Source: Hymenochaete sp. R1
Lineage: Eukaryota > Basidiomycota > Agaricomycetes > Hymenochaetales > Hymenochaetaceae
Direction of reading: 5' to 3'
DNA length: 64,000 nt
Assembly: GCA_019400425.1 (NCBI GenBank)
Contig: JAFREE010000066.1
Location: 62,001-126,000, forward strand
Shown: piece after piece, positions 1-17,804 of the stretch
How positions within the stretch are numbered: position 1 is the stretch's first letter
How the letters are laid out: every line of letters starts with the position of its first letter
Notes under the pieces: model-generated
Database searches by the model: none
Told to the model about the DNA's origin: nothing
What the model saw: the letters and a program-made list of their open reading frames with translations, nothing else
Position numbers and translations under genes: made by a program

Positions 1-43
1 CATGTCATCAACAAATACATAATTTTGCTGAAGATGCACTCAC

Positions 44-186
44 TACCAGAAACCAAGACCTGTCGCCGCTTCCCACAGCTTATCGATTTCATCGGGGTCT
101 CGGAGTTTGATAAGCTCGAAGTCTACAACTAGAAGTGGGTGGGTTGGAATATCGTTTGGGAAAGGTGGGAGTGAAAGACCAGGCAT
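44..186 (-). CDS. 2-oxoglutarate/Fe(II)-dependent oxygenase-like protein, 5' exon only (partial)
   Basis: The first exon encodes an N-terminus starting MPGLSLPPFP and running to GLGFWY, which resembles the start of the isopenicillin-N-synthase-like dioxygenase fold (PLLVVDFELI... then a GFWY strand). A good donor (gtgagt on the minus strand, 43-38) follows, and the rest of the gene lies left of the window, so no catalytic His/Asp residues can be checked. The Met at 186 is chosen because family homology begins near it; an in-frame upstream reading to 354 exists but looks like leader sequence. The family assignment rests on a short stretch and is inference. Confidence 0.5.
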
Positions 187-847
187 CTTATTTGTGATAG
201 AATGGGTCTTCGGCGCGGATTGAGCATAATATATACGTAGAGCTGTGGGAGTCAATTCGGTAGAAATGCTCTGTCCAGCGTTTTGGAGGGCCGACCGCAC
301 CACCTGACGTCGAGCTGTTTTTGTACTCCCATTAAGTAACTTTCCGGGTTTCAATGACCTTCACGTTCAAAGATTTGATTTTTAAGCCACTTCCGTCGTC
401 AAGCGTGTGTATCTCTTGTGTATGTTGACATCTTGGACTCAAGATCATTCGTTGCTTATAGAAAGTAACATCAAGTCCTAGCCGTGGCTGCATGAGCGAC
501 ACATGTAGATTAACTGAGAAGGGGTCAACTCACTGTTAGCGTAGAATATGCTTTATTACCCTGAAGAAGACTTATCATCATAAGAAATAAACTTCAGCTT
601 TTTCATGACGGCCTTGTCCTTCCTGAATGCATGGATGAAATGTTTAAGGCGCCCGCTAGGTCGATGGCTCTGTGCGAGGCCTGAAAGGGTCTCTCCGTCA
701 TTGCTTTTCTTTTTAGATAAGAGGCAAATTACGTCAGTGAGGAAAACGTAAGCTGTTCCGCCGAGGTGTTCGCAAGTCCAAAGCAGGCCGCTTTGCCTTA
801 CGTTTACTCTTCCCTCGACATTCACGCGAAACTATACAAGCACAACA
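187..847. other. intergenic, shared 5' region of the oxygenase-like gene and the Rtf2-family gene
   Basis: This stretch lies between two divergent genes. It has no ATG-initiated reading frame with recognisable content. The longest frame (556-825, minus) begins with GTG and has no family resemblance. It presumably carries both promoters; no clear TATA element was found. Confidence 0.4.
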
Positions 848-1967
848 ATGGGTAACGACGGAGGAAGTATCCCAGACAGACGGGACCTAGTGCGAACGAA
901 GGCTAAGGTAAGTTCTGTAGAGTTTGCTGGTACAATGACTTACTTTGCACTTATAGGCTGAGCAAGCCGACAAGGCGAACCAGTCCCGCGCCCGATGGTT
1001 CTTCTGCGCTCTGTCCAAGGTACGCTCTTCGTATCGCCTTGCAAGCTTTTCACTCGATCGTCTGACTGTGCTACAGAGACCGTTGCAGGAACCTATCGTT
1101 TCCTGTGCGCTGGGAAAGCTATACAACAAAGATGCATTGTTGGAATATCTTCTGGATAGGTCCGCTCACGGGGAAGGAGAAGAAGTATGCGGGCACGTTA
1201 AGTCTCTTAAGGTGATTTTTGAAGCATTAGCGTACTAGTATCCTACTTAACGTCTTTCCAGGACATCAAGACTTTAAGGTTAACACCAAACCCAGCCCCA
1301 GCGCCTGACAATCCAGACTCGGACACGTATAGAGCACAATTCGTTTGCCCATTGACCCTCAAGGAGATGAACGGTGGCCTCCCGTTTGTTTACATCGCGA
1401 CTTGTGGGTGTGTGCTATCTCAAGCTGGCTTAAAGGCCATGTCGAACACTGGAGCATCGTCAACACCACCGCCCTCGGACGAAGAAAAGAAAGGAGAAAT
1501 GGCGAAGGTTCAACTCGATTTATGTCCCCAATGTGGTGCGAAATACGATCGATTATTGGACATTCGTACACTCAATCCGGACAAGGAGACAGAGGAGACT
1601 ATGCGGTTGGCAATGGAAGTGCGGAAGAGGCAGAAGGGCGGAAAGGACAAGTTGAAGTCGAAGAAACGGAAAGCAGAAGAACCTAATACCGACAAAGATT
1701 ATACCGAGGCCAAAAAGGCAAAACCTGCGCCATCAATGAATCCTTCAATTGCTGCAACAAGTCGGGCCGTTGTGGATAGTCTGGCTGCAGAGGAGACAAA
1801 GCGGAAGGCGGGAATGAGCGACGCTGTCCGAAGCTTATACGAAAGCAATGGAACATACAAGGAGTCGTTTATGACACGGACATTTAATCGCGTAAGTTAT
1901 TTCTATGTACATGTATTGCATGATGTCCCGCACTCACAACTAATTTTGTCATTTTCAGTACGCCTGA
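848..1967 (+). CDS. rtf2: Rtf2-family protein (replication termination factor 2 / RTFDC1)
   Basis: Exons read as 848-907, 957-1019, 1077-1211, 1262-1891 and 1959-1967 give 298 residues. The N-terminus MGNDGGSIPDRRDLVRTKAK is the typical Rtf2 opening. Next come WFFCALSKRPLQEPIVSC and LYNKDALLEYLL, then the RING-like half FVCPLTLKEMNG...FVYIATCGCVLS. In the family this C2HC2/U-box-like fold is linked to replication-fork pausing and to spliceosome or ubiquitin-related roles. A later CPQCGAKYD motif and a Lys-rich stretch (KKRKAEE, a likely nuclear localisation signal) follow. The last coding exon is only 9 nt (TAC GCC TGA); the preceding ORF frame without this splice would run on to 2047 with unlikely sequence. 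Confidence 0.88.
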
Positions 1968-2167
1968 TTTGCGTTTCTCCCTTTCTCTCTTACGAGTCTC
2001 TTCATCGCCCACTATATATTGTATTTATTCTGCACGCTATCTCATGACATTTCTTTGAAGAACACATTCTCGTAGCTTTTCGGCGTAAGATTTTACCTGC
2101 GTTTCTCACAGCTAACGAGGTGCTTATGTAATTAAGATCTGTGTGGGAATTTCTATTTGGTGTCAGT

Positions 2168-3678
2168 ATGACTCGCCTCTTAACCAGCTACTTCCAGGTT
2201 CTTTCACTCACCAATATGGCTCTTTCCGTAAACGGCCATGCGCAACTCGATGTAGCAACGTTGGATCCTATTTCAGTCCAGACTCTAGTTCAAGAAATGA
2301 AGACGAACGTCCCGGATCTCGATGTATGAAATTTTTATCTGCTCCATAAACCTCTAATATCTGACTTATACAACCTACCTCAAGGCGTCAAAGTTGATCA
2401 CGAACTTGTCGAAGACACTGAAAGATGTACCGAAACCATCGGAGCTGATCTTCGGCCAAGTGGGCTTTCCTATTGCCTTTACGTCCGTCTTCTTTCTGAG
2501 ACACACCCTCGCAGACATTTACGGATCATATGATAGTGACTGAATTCGATCCTGAAACTGGATGGTCCCCACCGATCATCCAACCTTATCAGGCCCTTCA
2601 GCTCGATCCGGCCTCGTCATGCTTTCAGTACTGCCCCAACTTATTTGAAGGAATGAAGGCGTACCTTGGTTCCGATGGCGAACCGAGGTTGTTTAGGCCC
2701 GAATTGAACATGAAGAGAATGCAGAAAACTGCAGAGAGGGCGGCCTTACCCGTGAGTCTCTTTGAGGATAGTTTTTTTTCCCCGCACATCTCAGCGACTC
2801 ACAAATGCGTGGCTTTCAGTCGTTTGATCCAAGCGCTCTGCTAGAGTTGATAAAAATACTGGTGAAGACAGAGAAACGATGGATCCCCGCTTTGCCTGGG
2901 CATAGTCTTTACATACGCCCCACCATGATTGGGACTCGCAAATGTAAGTTTACGTCCTCTTTGTTACTTCGAAGTTTGTTGACATGTAGACTCTTTACTA
3001 GCTCTTGGCGTGACTGCATCTACACATGCTATGATTTACATCATATGTTGCCCAACTGGGCCATATTTCGGTGCAGGCTCACGGCGCATATCACTGTATG
3101 CGGTGCATGACTCGGTTCGTGCATGGCCTGGAGGGACAGGTGCCTTCAAGCTGGGCCTTAATTACGCTCCCGGTTTTGGACCTCAACGTCGAGCGGCGCA
3201 ACGAGGGTATCAACAAGTTTTGTGGTTACTCGACTCGAACGGTGAACACAAGATCACAGAAGCTGGGGCGATGAATTTTTTTGTGGTGGTGAGGGATGAC
3301 GATGGATCGTTTGGGCTGATTACGCCTCCGCTCGATGGGACGATTCTACCGGGCGTGACTCGTGATTCTGTTATGCAACTGGCTCGGGCTCATGGGTCTA
3401 AGGATTCGCTTCCGGGAGTCGACTCATCACAGAAAATAAATGTGTACGAGAGGACGCTATTGATGTCTGATATTATGAAGTATGATTCCGAAGGCACTCT
3501 ACTTGAAGCGTTTTGCGTCGGGACAGCGGTCGTTGTTGCCACCGTTGATCGCATTGGTTATAGGGACAAGGACATAGTTCTTCCAGAGGACTCGCCTATC
3601 GCGGACGCGATGCTGGAACGCATTCAATCCATTCAAGAGGGCTCGGTAGAATGGGAAGGCTGGAGTCTAAAATGCTGA
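2168..3678 (+). CDS. bat: Branched-chain amino acid aminotransferase (BCAT, class IV PLP)
   Basis: Exons 2168-2323, 2385-2459, 2515-2751, 2820-2943 and 3002-3678 give 422 residues. BCAT catalyses reversible transamination of Leu, Ile and Val with 2-oxoglutarate. Visible signatures are DASKLI at the domain start, FGQTFTDHMIVTEFD (created by splicing 2459 to 2515), FEGMKAYLG, SLYIRPTMIGT, and the PLP-lysine region GGTGAFKLGLNYAPGF. Later come GYQQVLWL and EAGAMNFFVV. Two possible start codons exist (2168 and 2216). The longer one adds a short hydrophobic leader with a single Arg, so a mitochondrial form is possible but weakly supported. Sequence upstream of 2168 remains open only from a GTG, so I used the first ATG. 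Confidence 0.9.
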
Positions 3679-4497
3679 TTGCTCGACAAAAGTAGCTTCA
3701 TGACTATAAACGGATTTTTTTTCTGAATAATATTCATTTCCTTAACTTCTTGGATATTAGGCTTTCTTTTCGGATCAAATCCATTCTGTGAAACCCATTA
3801 TGAATATTTTCGATGATCACCAAGTTTTTCATCTAGCAATGAAAGTAAATAACGCATTAAGTCCTTATACCCCAACCTACAACTGAGCGATCCCAGTTAA
3901 AATAATGACCTGAAGGGTTCTTGGATTTAGTGAGTGGTGAGTGCGCCAAACACGAAGGGAAACTTTCAAATTGAGTCATGAACCAAAGAAAGCGATGAAA
4001 ACTCGGAAGCGCGTCACGTTTTTATGCGTGACACACTGCGTCACAGCTCGGGTTGTTGCTTGCCAATCCCACACGTAACGCTCTCTGCATCTCTGCCTCT
4101 AACTTCGTCGTCGTTGACGTTGCCGCCGCGCTCATCGACACTCATTCCTAGGCATTCTCACCAAGAATCATCTCGGCGTGCTTGTCAGGTCTTTCTTGCG
4201 CTATTGTCCGGCTTCGTGGCTGTTTTTGGCGGTTCAAAAATCCCTGTTGGCATTGACCGTCGTCGCGCAGCGCGGTTCAGTCGAAAAAACTCACCCGCAG
4301 ACACTCCTTCACGGCCGTTGTCTGTCGAAAGAGATAGATTTCATTACTTGAAGGGTCTCTTGTTATCGTTCTTTCACACTTTAAACCTATCTTATATCCT
4401 TTCTCTTCACGGCCTCCGATTTTTTCTTGCTTTCTGCCTTTAATTTTCTTCAGCGCGTACCCATCACTCTTCCCACCAACAACTGCATCATTTCACC
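3679..4497. other. intergenic / RPB1 promoter and 5' leader
   Basis: Nothing coding is recognisable. The 3' half (about 4020-4497) is pyrimidine-rich on the plus strand and contains an open frame of 139 codons (4024-4443) made of low-complexity Ser/Leu/Pro sequence. This is best read as leader sequence of RPB1, whose ATG is at 4498. Confidence 0.5.
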
Positions 4498-10984
<6,487 letters not shown>

Positions 10985-11522
10985 ACGCGGCGTTTCCTTG
11001 CATCGATGGGAAGGTTGACGGTATTTTATTGGCTATGGTTGGAGTTTCCTCTCTAGGGTAAGCCGGTGGCGAGTTGCGAGGGTACGGTAGTGTAAGGGGG
11101 TTATTGCTCTATCTTCCGCAATTAACCCTATCTGTTTCTAAACCCTTTCAATCAATTCAACCACATTTTATTATTCTTCTTCTTTCTTTATTCCTGCATC
11201 CATTTCTTTATGACGATGGCTTTTCCATTTGCGATTTTATATTTCACTTTGTTCTTTTTTTTGTTCTTGCGCGCAATTTTATACGTATACAACACACGTT
11301 CATGGATCAATGCTTCTATTTTCTTCTGTGTGATACTCGATCTTGAGCGCCGTGCTCAGTGGTACATAAGACATGCAGTATTGAAGTGTACTTATGCAAA
11401 ATACACAGAATTGGGTTCTCAGCTGGGCGTGTTGCCTCACCTCTGCGTCGTTGGTCAGTTTAAATCTAAATTTTGGAAGTAAAGCTGCTGTAAGCTGAGA
11501 CTTGGAACTGCGGCCCTAGGGG

Positions 11523-11546
11523 AGTACAGTTTGTTTAAACTGTACT
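11523..11546. repeat. Perfect 10-bp inverted repeat (hairpin)
   Basis: AGTACAGTTT, a 4-nt spacer, then AAACTGTACT form a perfect hairpin. Flanking GGCC tetranucleotides on both sides (about 11512 and 11553) could extend pairing. Confidence 0.75.
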
Positions 11547-11619
11547 AGTAAAGGCCTCAGCATTGGCTCTAGCTCCAAGCTCCAGCTTGAGATTTATTTA
11601 TGAGGACATCTGTTCTTTG

Positions 11620-11677
11620 CTTGGGCGCTAGCCACGGGCTAGCTGGCTTGTGGCTGGTACTGACGGTGGCGCCCAAG
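11620..11677. repeat. Nested inverted repeat, 9-bp outer and 6-bp inner arms
   Basis: The outer arms CTTGGGCGC (11620-11628) and GCGCCCAAG (11669-11677) are exact reverse complements. Inside them AGCCAC and GTGGCT pair as well. An AT-rich segment and an A-run (about 11707-11714) follow within 40 nt. Confidence 0.65.
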
Positions 11678-12938
11678 GTCATTTATAATATATTATATTA
11701 GTATTCAAAAAAAAGTCATGGATTAATATTGATGCCTGGCTGTTCGTGATTAGAAAGAAATACCGGTTTCACGCTTGGTCCTGCTCAAAGTCCTGCGTCT
11801 TGCCCTCTTTCCAGCTCTCTCCAGAGTGAGTGCAGCTGACCAATTCAAATGATGAACATGCTCAAATTACCGTACGCAGCATGAGCGTGCCCCTTTCCTT
11901 TCCTTTCCGTTCCGATACTCAGGCTGGCACTAGTACATACTGTGTCCAATCAATACAAATATCAGCACTCATCTCGGCACACAAAATGAGGCCGTAGGGC
12001 CCGTTTGCCGTGGTTTTCGCAGTTTTCGCAGTTTCTTATTCCCTATGCATTTTTTGGGTTCATCACTCGGGTTTGCTGGGAGCGGGAGCTGTGATCTGTG
12101 AAGGTGGCGAAGGTGGTGTGTGGGGTGGAGGGCCCGGGATTCCAGGGGTGAGAGATTTACGAGAAGGTGTATACGTATGGATATGTAGGACCAGAGAAGA
12201 GGTGTCGGAGCACGAGACGAGGGCTTCTGGAGTTTGAAGAAGGTGGTCGATGATTCCAGTGCCAGTGCCAGTGCCAGTGCGGCGAGTGCAGTGGTGGATC
12301 GATTCAGATTGGGATTGGATGAGGATACGTTCGCGGAAACTTCGCGAGAACCGTCTCAATCTCACTCACTCCCAACTGTACTCACCAACTTACTACCACT
12401 AGTACTTCACAACTACGCAGCCCAGATTAAAGGTATGGCTGACTTTGAAGTTGAGAGTGAAAAAGAAAGAAAAAGATTAATACGAAAAAGGAAGGTTGAA
12501 TAAAGAAATAAAGGAGGTAATAACCCAAATGGGGAAGGAAAGTGTGACATATTATATCTGAGAAGGAAGGAGAGTGTCACAGAGAATAGTTCCCCATCAG
12601 AGCGGCAGCTCATCGACCTCCACGCTCTCGCTCATCCGCAATCAATTCCCCCTCTCTTCCTCATCCTCTCCATCGCCAACGTCGTCGTCGTTGTCGTTGT
12701 CGCAGCACACGTCGTCGCCAACCATCAACACAGTGACGAGGTCAGCAGCAGCTTCGCATATCTTTTTCTCTCGCTCTTTGACTAACGTTGACGTCTTCCT
12801 CGTCGGCTTTGTTATCTGACTCTGGCTACAGTCTCTGCCTTGCCTACTAACCTCCTTCACCGCCATTTATCTCCCTATCCATCAGTCTCAACGGCGTCCA
12901 GACCGTCGTCGAACAAACCGCTAACGAGTGAGCCGCCC

Positions 12939-15900
12939 ATGGCCCTCGTTGCCGCCAACGACTGGTCATCAACAAACGATATGGACAGTCGCCAACAACG
13001 CCCCCACTCAAACGCGGACCCTGCGAACGCGCCCCAACTCCAGTTGCAGCAACACTCCTCTTCGTCCTCCTCGCCCTCCCCATCCTCGTTTCAGCAACAC
13101 AATCAACCGCCATTTGCAGCGTACGCTCATCCATCGCATATTCCGCCCTCAAATCCTTGGCAGCAGCATATGCAAGGCATGAACCAGATCAACATGGCCC
13201 ACGGACACGGCGGTCAACCGCCAAACTATTTCCCGCAGATGCAATTCTATCCCCAACACTACCCTCACCCGCAACATCCCCACGGCCCTCCGCAGATGCA
13301 TAATCAACATGGTATGCCTCAGGGAGGACCTTATGGTCAACCTCCGCCGCACCCACCTCAACATCAAATGTACGACCCCGCACAAGCTCAGTTCGCTCAG
13401 TGGGCATACCAGCAGATGATGTTCAATGCACAACAGAACCATCAGCTCTCTTTACAGCCTGGTGTGCAACAGCAACAACAAAGACCGCGTTCGAGTTCGA
13501 ATTCGGGCTCGAATTCGGGCACGCCTACGAATGAGTATAACCAGACACCGTTTGGCGGGCCTGGAGGCGGCGGCCCGCATAGCCGCTTTCAACAGCTGCA
13601 ACCTCCACAACAACCTCCTCCACCGCTCTCCGGTGTCGGCACGCCGCCTACACCGTCTTCAAATCCAGGCCAGAATTCCGGGGGCGGCTATCAAGGCTTC
13701 CATCCCTATCGTCGGCCAGACCGCGGGGAACGCCGTGGCGGCGCGGGTACCCCTCTCTCGGACTCGCAGTCGAACGCAAGCAGCGCGTCCAACACGCCTT
13801 CGCCGAGTACGGGACCGCCAGCGAACAAGAACAGTGTGCCCTTCCAACCGCCCTACGCACGGTCAGATGCTGCTGGCAGCACGACCTCTGTCAACTCTTC
13901 GTCCAGCGCCTCGCAAAGGTCTCGGACGAACTCGGGAACGAGCTCCCAGCACCAAAAACACACACCGCGTCAGTCGTCGACGTCTTCGGTGACGTCTCCG
14001 CGTAGTGTGTCTTCATCGGGGTCATCGAATACTGTGTCGGGTGCACATTCGCCTGTACCGAGGACGGCGCGTCCGTCGCCGTTGTCGCAGGCCTCGACGG
14101 TATCGAATGCGGATCGCAGGAAATCGCGTGATGATAGCGATCTGGCGGCGATGTTGAATGGGGTGAGTATAAGTGGGAACGAGGCGAATCCTTCGTCGAA
14201 CATGCCCATGGCTCGCAACGGTTTGAAAGGTCGTCTCCGTCGGGCGTTCTCTCTAAGTACAGCTCAGACGCTTCGCGAGGAGGAGGAAGAGACATCAAAG
14301 TCGAATGGGAAGAAAAAGGAACGAACAGCGGAGATCAGCGGTGGGGACGACGGTGACGAAGTGAGCATGGCGACGAAGAAGACGAAAAAGAGTTTGAGGA
14401 TGTTCAACTCGAGGTTTAACGCCTCGACAGACAACATCTCGCTCTCCTCGACGGTGTCGTCCGCTTCCGTCATGATCCGCAAGCTCGGATCGATGGGTAA
14501 ACTTGCGAGGCGTAATTCATTGGCGGGGATTACATCGTTGTTCAAGGACAAGGACAAGGATAAAAACAAAGAGGATGGCGGGGACGGGTCGGACGGGGAG
14601 GTGCCCTCGGCGTCGGTGAAGGGGAAGAAGAAGGCGAAAGGGAGGAAGGCGGAGGCGAGCGTGTCGCATGTCACTGCTGAGTTGGACAGGACGAACGACT
14701 GGTCGGCGCCAGGGTTGGAGGGACTCTCCCCCGCTGCGAAACTCGCGCGCCAACATACACTCAAAAGCAACGCCGAAGCAGCTGCGCGTGCTAAAGCGCA
14801 GGCGGAAGCCCAAGCCGCTGCCGCCGCCAATGCCAACAGCTCGAACGGGTTGGGCGCGAACGGGGAGGTACTGCCGACGACTTGGGAGCATAACACGACG
14901 ACGCGGCACGGAGGTGGTGGAGTCGGGGCTGGGGCGGCACGGGAGGACGGGATGCGTGTCGTTGTGGAGGAGTCAGATGAAGAGGAGGATGGCGTGATGA
15001 TGAGACACATCGATGAGGTGAGCGCGAGCGAGGATGAAGATGAGGATAGTACGTGGCATGGACATGGTGCGGAGGACGAGGAGGATGTGACGGTAAGGGT
15101 GGATCGTGGAGTGTTGGATGAGAGGGAAGGTTTAGATGATGAAGATGCGGTGGACGAACCTTGGGCAACGAATGTAAGGCGGAGCGTGGAGAGGACGGCG
15201 AAGCCTGCAAAAGGGATTCTGAAATGTGTGTATTTGATTATTTCTCTTTAGTCTTTGAAGAACTTGCTCACTCACTTCGAAAGCCCTCTCAGGTAACTCC
15301 CTTGCGCAGGATGACCAGCCCACAGGGGGTCCCTCCGCCTCCTTCATGCAACGCATGCGCGCAAACTCGTACGACTCTGTCCCAACGCACCAAGCCGAGC
15401 TCGGGCCTCTCGCACACATCCCTTCGAACGACCCAGACCATATCGACGGCCTCCACCGACACGGCTCGCACCGTTCGAGCGGGTCGGCGCATAAGGATCA
15501 TCGGGATCCGATGTCGTTAGCGAGGGACGGGCCGCCACTGCTTCCACCTCTGAGCTTTGAGTCTGATCAGGCGATGTCGTCGAGTCCAAGTTTATCGGCG
15601 TCCTCGTCTGCTTCGAGTGGGGGGACCAGTACAAGCACCGCCACCGCCACTGGCGACAATAACAGCGGGAACGGGAGTGCGTCGAACGGCGCGTCACCCA
15701 ACCCCGAATCAAAACGGTCCTCCGTCTTTAACCACCCCGGCCTCAACAACTCCGAACCGACCCTCTCCACCATGCTCGCCCCTTCCCATTCCAACGCACA
15801 CCACACCGGCTCGCTCTCGCACCGGAGCGCGACGACACCCTCAAAGCGGCTGGCGTTCGCGACGAACTTGAGCATATATGACACGTTCTCGAGCAGTGCG

Positions 15901-16127
15901 TATGATCGGCGGAGCGAGCCTGCGACGTGGAGTCGGTTAACGCCGGCGCTTGCGCAGCGGATTAAAGAGGAGCTAAACAGCTATAAGATGGAGGAGATGG
16001 AGGTGCATGCGATGAGTCGGGTCCAGTGAGTGGGATTCTTCTCTTTCTAACTCTATACTGGTATCATCATCGAACAGATGCTGATCTTTGTCTTTTTTTT
16101 TACTGCAGTACACAATTCTTCGTCTGA
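12939..16127 (+). CDS. Ser/Pro/Gln-rich protein with conserved-looking C-terminal motif (possibly Bni4-like)
   Basis: Exons 12939-15225, 15293-16025 and 16109-16127 give about 1012 residues. The first ~200 residues are Gln/His/Pro-rich, then come long Ser/Thr/Gly stretches, acidic patches (EEESDEEED-type) and a basic KGKKKAKGRKAE segment. The only ordered-looking part is the end: KRLAFATNLSIYDTFSSSAY, then DRRSEPATWSRLTPALAQ, IKEELNSYKMEEMEVHAM and SRVHTQFFV. The last residues appear only if the 16026-16108 intron is removed; otherwise the frame stops at 16029. I recall similar ends (IYDT...Y.RR...RLTP...MEVH....T.FF) in fungal bud-neck proteins of the Bni4 type, where an RVxF-like motif binds PP1; KRLAFA sits in the right place. 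That link is from memory and unverified. Probably a largely disordered scaffold. Confidence 0.75.
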
Positions 16128-17804
16128 GTTGTGAGTTCTGAGGGGAACAGGATTTTATCTTTCTTTCCAGTTTCGACACGTTAAACGCTCGCATTTTTCT
16201 CCAAAAGTCTATCTGCGGAATCACTACATCATCGTCGTCGTCGTCATCATCAACATCATCATCATCGACATTTACAACAATAACAGACAGATGCGCCTTG
16301 CATTGCAAAGGGGAAAGGGTCTGCAAGATCTTACTTTTTCTTCACTTTCTTCTCTTCTTTTATACTTCTCATCTCGACTGTTCGTTTTGGGAGTGTTCTA
16401 TTTTTTTTTTTGCTTTGTCTTTGTCCTTCCTGCTTCTCTTCCTTCTCTCCACCACCCACCTTTTGGCATTCGTGTGGCCTGGCCAGTATTCGCAAGCCAT
16501 CCATCACATCTTCAGCGACATCGGCATCGGACTGGACAAGTATACATGACGCATAATTCATAACGCACCCCTTCTCTGCTTCCGACTCCCACTTTCGCTC
16601 TTTTACCCGTAAACAAACATGGACGTAGATGTGGATTGACTGGCTGGTTTACTGGTGCAAAGTAACTTGTGTTGAATTGTCTAAACCCTTCCCTCTTCAC
16701 CCTTTCGTCCCCTGTGTTATGATATATCCATGTCGCCGCTTCCCAACCCATCTTTCAGTGCCCTCAGACGTGTCGTGCTTAAGCCTTGCTTTCCATTCTT
16801 TCCATTTACTTCTTTTCTCTCTCTTTTCTTCACTCGAGTTTCGAGCTTCCTTTGTTTCCTCTTTCCACAGTAAAGCTGATTTGAGTTAGTCCGACCTTGG
16901 TTCGAGCTGCTTCTTTTTTTCCCTATTTTTTGTCTTGTCTATCTATTTTCAATACGACATTCTATCACTCCGCCACCCCGACCTGCATGCCTATCATTTT
17001 CTCCCTCCAATCTTTTCATTCCTTTCTTTCTTTCTATTTCGTGCTTTCTGTCTATCATTTGCCCTCACGTACCTCACCGGAACACCAAAAAGCCTCCAGT
17101 TTCCAGCCTTCTTTCTTTCAACTCCTTTTTTTCCATCTTTCGTCGAGCCTGGTTGAACTCAGCTCATCGCGGTGTGGTTCGTTTCGCCCGGACCTTACTA
17201 AACCAGACATTTCCTTCACCTCCCGTGTCCCTTTTTTCTTTTTTGCACAAGTCCCCCCTCTCATGCAAAGTCCGTCCCATCCCCCTTCATCTCTTCCTCG
17301 CTCTTCCCGCTCCCCTGTGCTTCGTCACGTCCGAAAAGTAGAGGGGAACAGAGAGATAGGGAGAGAGCGAAAAAAAGGAACTCGAGAACTCCTTATACCC
17401 TAGTTACATATCTTGTAAGCAAAGAAACTTAATCATCTATCTCTCTCAAGGCTTCGTCTCCCTCCCCTCCTTTTCTCTCTGTTTTGTTTCGCGTTTTCGT
17501 CTCTTTTTTCCAATGTTATTATTGATTCTCCTCTCTATGCGTCTCTGTCTCGTGTGAGCGGGTGAGTGACTGATGATATGAAGATGCTTTGCGAGTATCG
17601 TCTATTGGGGTAAGAACTCATAAAGTTGATGACGAAAAGAGTGTGTGTTTAACGCGTCCGGATGAGACGTGGGTTGCGAGGGAAATCATTTCAGTACTTT
17701 GATTGGAACCAAGGTTCATGGGAGACAACAGACAGACTATAAGCTACATGGTCTCGGAAAGTTTAACAGAAAAAGACAACAACATATTTTTGATTCATCC
17801 GACC
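16128..17804. other. convergent intergenic region, pyrimidine-rich on plus strand
   Basis: It lies between two converging genes. 16220-16270 contains a run of CATCAT/CGTCGT-type trinucleotides, probably 3' UTR. From about 16330 to 17530 the plus strand is dominated by C and T (CTTTCTTTC-type tracts), which opens several spurious frames of Ser/Phe/Leu. No gene is supported. Confidence 0.55.

Larger units (their letters stand above)
10985..12938. other. long intergenic region between RPB1 and the Ser/Pro-rich gene
   Basis: There is no convincing coding content. 10985-11480 is AT- and pyrimidine-rich, presumably RPB1 3' UTR plus spacer. 11500-11720 holds nested hairpins (see repeat entries) followed by an AT-rich run and eight consecutive A at the tail. 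12250-12290 contains four copies of the hexamer CAGTGC in tandem. 12640-12720 is rich in TCG/TTG trinucleotides, probably the 5' leader of the gene starting at 12939. Confidence 0.5.

Noticed and set aside
556..825. 89-codon minus-strand frame between the oxygenase and Rtf2 genes
   Set aside because: It starts with GTG, has no ATG near its start and no family resemblance; likely chance.
4024..4443. 139-codon plus frame upstream of RPB1
   Set aside because: Low-complexity Ser/Leu/Pro translation in a pyrimidine-rich leader; RPB1 begins at 4498.
11074..11482. Two overlapping plus-strand frames downstream of RPB1
   Set aside because: Phe/Leu-rich translation of T-rich DNA; no start context, splicing or family support.
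12234..12503. 89-codon frame upstream of the Ser/Pro-rich gene
   Set aside because: Starts with TTG and contains a simple CAGTGC repeat; probably promoter or leader.
16291..17403. Several plus-strand frames in the CT-rich region
   Set aside because: They arise from pyrimidine-rich composition (Ser/Phe/Leu/Pro).
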